From contig NZ_JAAWUO010000001.1 of the NCBI RefSeq assembly GCF_013304825.1, positions 62,001-126,000 of the forward strand: DNA of 64,000 nt, read 5' to 3'. The notes below the pieces were generated by a model. It saw only the letters and a list, made by a program, of their open reading frames with translations. It was not told the DNA's origin and searched no databases. Both the position numbers and the translations under genes were made by a program. Shown piece by piece: positions 62,306 to 64,000 of this stretch (its first letter is position 1; each line of letters begins with the position of its first letter). Origin of the DNA: Blautia schinkii. Lineage in GTDB: Bacteria > Bacillota > Clostridia > Lachnospirales > Lachnospiraceae.

Positions 62306-63262
62306 ATGGAGTTTCATGTAGTGATCCCTGTGCTGATCTCATTTGCGATCAGCCTTGTATTAGGACCGGTTGTTATCCCGTTTTTAAGAAGACTTAAAAT
62401 GGGACAGACAGAGAGAGAGCTGGGCGTACAGTCCCACCTGAAGAAGAATGGTACACCAACCATGGGCGGTGTGATCTTCCTTATTGCGACGACCGTAACA
62501 TCACTGTTTTATATCAAGGATTATCCGATGATCATTCCGGTACTTTTCCTGACTCTGGGATTTGGACTGATCGGATTTCTGGATGATTACCTGAAAGTAG
62601 TCCTGAAACGTTCTGATGGACTTTTGCCATGGCAGAAGATGGCTCTGCAGATCGTTGTGACAGCAGTATTTGCTTTTTATCTTGTGAATTACTCCAATGT
62701 ATCCCTGACTATGAGGATCCCGTTCTGGAGCGGTCATTACCTGAATCTTGGATGGTTCGCTGTTCCGGTACTGTTCTTTGCAGTCATCGGTACTGTAAAC
62801 GGAGTAAACTTTACAGATGGACTTGACGGACTGGCATCCAGCGTTACATTGATCGTTGCAGTATTTTTCACTGTTGTTTCACTGGGACTGGGCAGCGGTG
62901 TTGAGCCTATCACATGTGCGGTAGTGGGCAGCCTTATGGGCTTCCTTCTGTTCAATGTATACCCTGCCAAGGTGTTCATGGGGGATACCGGTTCCCTGGC
63001 ACTTGGCGGTTTTGTTGCCGGAGTGGCTTATGCAATGCAGATGCCGCTGTTTATTATCCTGGTAGGACTGATCTATCTCATCGAGGTGCTTTCCGTTATG
63101 ATCCAGGTATCCTATTTCAAGGCAACACATGGAAAAAGAATTTTCAAGATGGCACCTATCCACCATCATTTCGAGCTTTGCGGGTGGTCTGAGACACGGG
63201 TGGTTGCAGTGTTCTCTGTTGTAACAGCCATTATGTGCCTGATCGCTCTCCTGGCATTATAA
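62306..63262 (+). CDS. mraY: Phospho-MurNAc-pentapeptide transferase
   Basis: 318 aa, about ten membrane helices. It makes lipid I on the cytosolic face. GTPTMGGVIF near residue 50, the catalytic FLDDYLKV near 95, NGVNFTDGLDGLASS near 170, and the C-terminal PIHHHFEL(C)GWSE motif near 290 are all present. ATG 62306 is 5 bp after AGAGGTG. No murF lies upstream as it would in many dcw clusters. Confidence 0.98.
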   Translation: MEFHVVIPVLISFAISLVLGPVVIPFLRRLKMGQTERELGVQSHLKKNGTPTMGGVIFLIATTVTSLFYIKDYPMIIPVLFLTLGFGLIGFLDDYLKVVLKRSDGLLPWQKMALQIVVTAVFAFYLVNYSNVSLTMRIPFWSGHYLNLGWFAVPVLFFAVIGTVNGVNFTDGLDGLASSVTLIVAVFFTVVSLGLGSGVEPITCAVVGSLMGFLLFNVYPAKVFMGDTGSLALGGFVAGVAYAMQMPLFIILVGLIYLIEVLSVMIQVSYFKATHGKRIFKMAPIHHHFELCGWSETRVVAVFSVVTAIMCLIALLAL

Positions 63263-63276
63263 GGAGGAACAGAACA

Positions 63277-64000
63277 ATGGATTTAAAATCAAAAAAGGTT
63301 CTCGTATTCGGAGCCGGAAAAAGCGGTATCGGTGCAGCTGATCTGCTTGGCAGCGTTGGTGCGCAGCCGGTAATCTATGACGGAAATGCAGACCTTGACA
63401 AAGAAGCTGTTTTACATAAAACAAATGGCAGATATCAGCCTGAGATCTGGGCGGGAGATTTTCCGGAAGGAGAGCTTGACAGCCTTGATCTTGTAGTATT
63501 AAGCCCCGGAGTTCCAACAGATCTTCCGCTGGTAAAGAAATTTTATGAAAAAGGCCTTCCGGTCTGGAGTGAAGTGGAGCTTGCATACCGTACAGGTAAA
63601 GGTGAAGTTCTTGCGATTACAGGAACTAACGGTAAGACAACAACAACAGCACTTCTTGGCAAGATCATGGGAGATGCCCGTGAATCTGCATTTGTTGTAG
63701 GAAATATCGGAACTGCATATACATCGAAATCACTTGAGATGAGGGATGATTCTGTGACAGTTGCGGAGATCAGCAGTTTCCAGCTTGAGACTATCGATCA
63801 GTTCCGACCGAAGGTAAGTGCAATCCTGAACATTACAGAGGATCACCTGAACAGACATCATACAATGGAAGAGTACATCCGTGTGAAAGAGCTGATCACC
63901 AGAAACCAGGGACCGGAAGATGTCTGCGTTCTGAATTATGAGGACGAAGTACTCCGCAAATTTGGTGAGAACATTGTACCGAAGGTTGTGTATTTCTCAA
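63277..64000 (+). CDS. murD: UDP-MurNAc-alanine:D-glutamate ligase, N-terminal part
   Basis: The first 241 codons are present; the gene runs past the window. N-terminal Rossmann domain (KVLVFGAGKSGIGAADLL), VVLSPGVPTDLPLV near residue 72, ATP loop ITGTNGKTTTTALL near 113, and VAEISSFQLETI near 160, with NITEDHLNRHH near 188. It adds D-glutamate to UDP-MurNAc-L-Ala. AAGGAGG precedes the ATG, 14 bp after mraY. Confidence 0.96.
   Translation, partial: MDLKSKKVLVFGAGKSGIGAADLLGSVGAQPVIYDGNADLDKEAVLHKTNGRYQPEIWAGDFPEGELDSLDLVVLSPGVPTDLPLVKKFYEKGLPVWSEVELAYRTGKGEVLAITGTNGKTTTTALLGKIMGDARESAFVVGNIGTAYTSKSLEMRDDSVTVAEISSFQLETIDQFRPKVSAILNITEDHLNRHHTMEEYIRVKELITRNQGPEDVCVLNYEDEVLRKFGENIVPKVVYFS

Overview
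The window reads as a chromosomal segment of a strictly anaerobic, Gram-positive Clostridia, most likely a gut Lachnospiraceae (Blautia-like). This rests on gene content and order: strong AGGAGG ribosome binding sites, two class III (glycyl radical) ribonucleotide reductases, a meso-diaminopimelate-type MurE together with DapF, a Firmicutes PASTA kinase cluster and a Firmicutes-style dcw cluster. No rRNA, tRNA, CRISPR array, phage or insertion sequence was seen. Nearly all genes lie on the + strand. The exceptions are dapF, the asnA/CBS pair, arcC and an AraC regulator.

Layout. 1-5026: the tail of a MoxR-like AAA ATPase, then a GntR/FadR-type regulator and a dicarboxylate module (Ldh_2-family dehydrogenase plus malic enzyme) whose promoter carries three FadR-type operator sites and whose leader contains a 15-bp minisatellite. 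5052-6695: hisC-like aminotransferase and a small membrane exporter. 6696-7375: a gene-free stretch full of hairpins. 7376-12421: rho, rpmE, yqhQ, prmC, prfA, the conserved Firmicutes translation-termination neighbourhood. 12500-17082: nucleotidyltransferase, glmM, TPR lipoprotein, hflX. 17101-19836: redoxin-fused class III RNR behind paired NrdR boxes. 19858-21788: tandem ACT-domain protein, azlCD. 21895-22749: dapF. 22965-25413: amino-acid ABC transporter whose binding protein appears circularly permuted. 25498-27711: nagB-nagA. 27743-29289: asnA and a CBS protein on the minus strand. 29418-32226: zinc-ribbon membrane protein and a second class III RNR, again with NrdR boxes. 32239-33171: arcC. 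33607-35792: sortase-type surface protein. 35911-49413: murE, priA, def, fmt, yugP, rsmB, rlmN, prpC, prkC, rsgA, rpe, thiN. 49660-51922: ychF, lgt and a Spo0E-like small gene overprinted on the lgt tail. 52010-56069: araC/lacZ divergent pair. 56156-64000: mraZ, rsmH, ftsL-like, two class B PBPs, mraY and the start of murD.

How the parts fit. Cell-wall synthesis is spread over glmM, nagA/nagB (amino-sugar recycling), dapF, murE, the dcw block and the PrkC/PrpC signalling pair. murE sits with priA, and no murF is present between the PBPs and mraY. Anaerobic dNTP supply is represented by two differently built NrdD proteins that share NrdR-type operators 12 kb apart, which suggests co-repression. 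Neither has an nrdG activase beside it in the window.

The most unusual observations are: (1) the amino-acid binding protein at 23114-23890, whose two lobes occur in the reverse of the family order; (2) a likely Spo0E-family ORF overlapping the out-of-frame, low-complexity tail of lgt; (3) a terminator-shaped hairpin whose 3' arm is the ribosome binding site and whose U-run touches the start codon of the second PBP gene; (4) small intergenic hairpin families, one with compensatory changes between copies. All functional calls come from reading sequence and recalled family knowledge. No database search was run.
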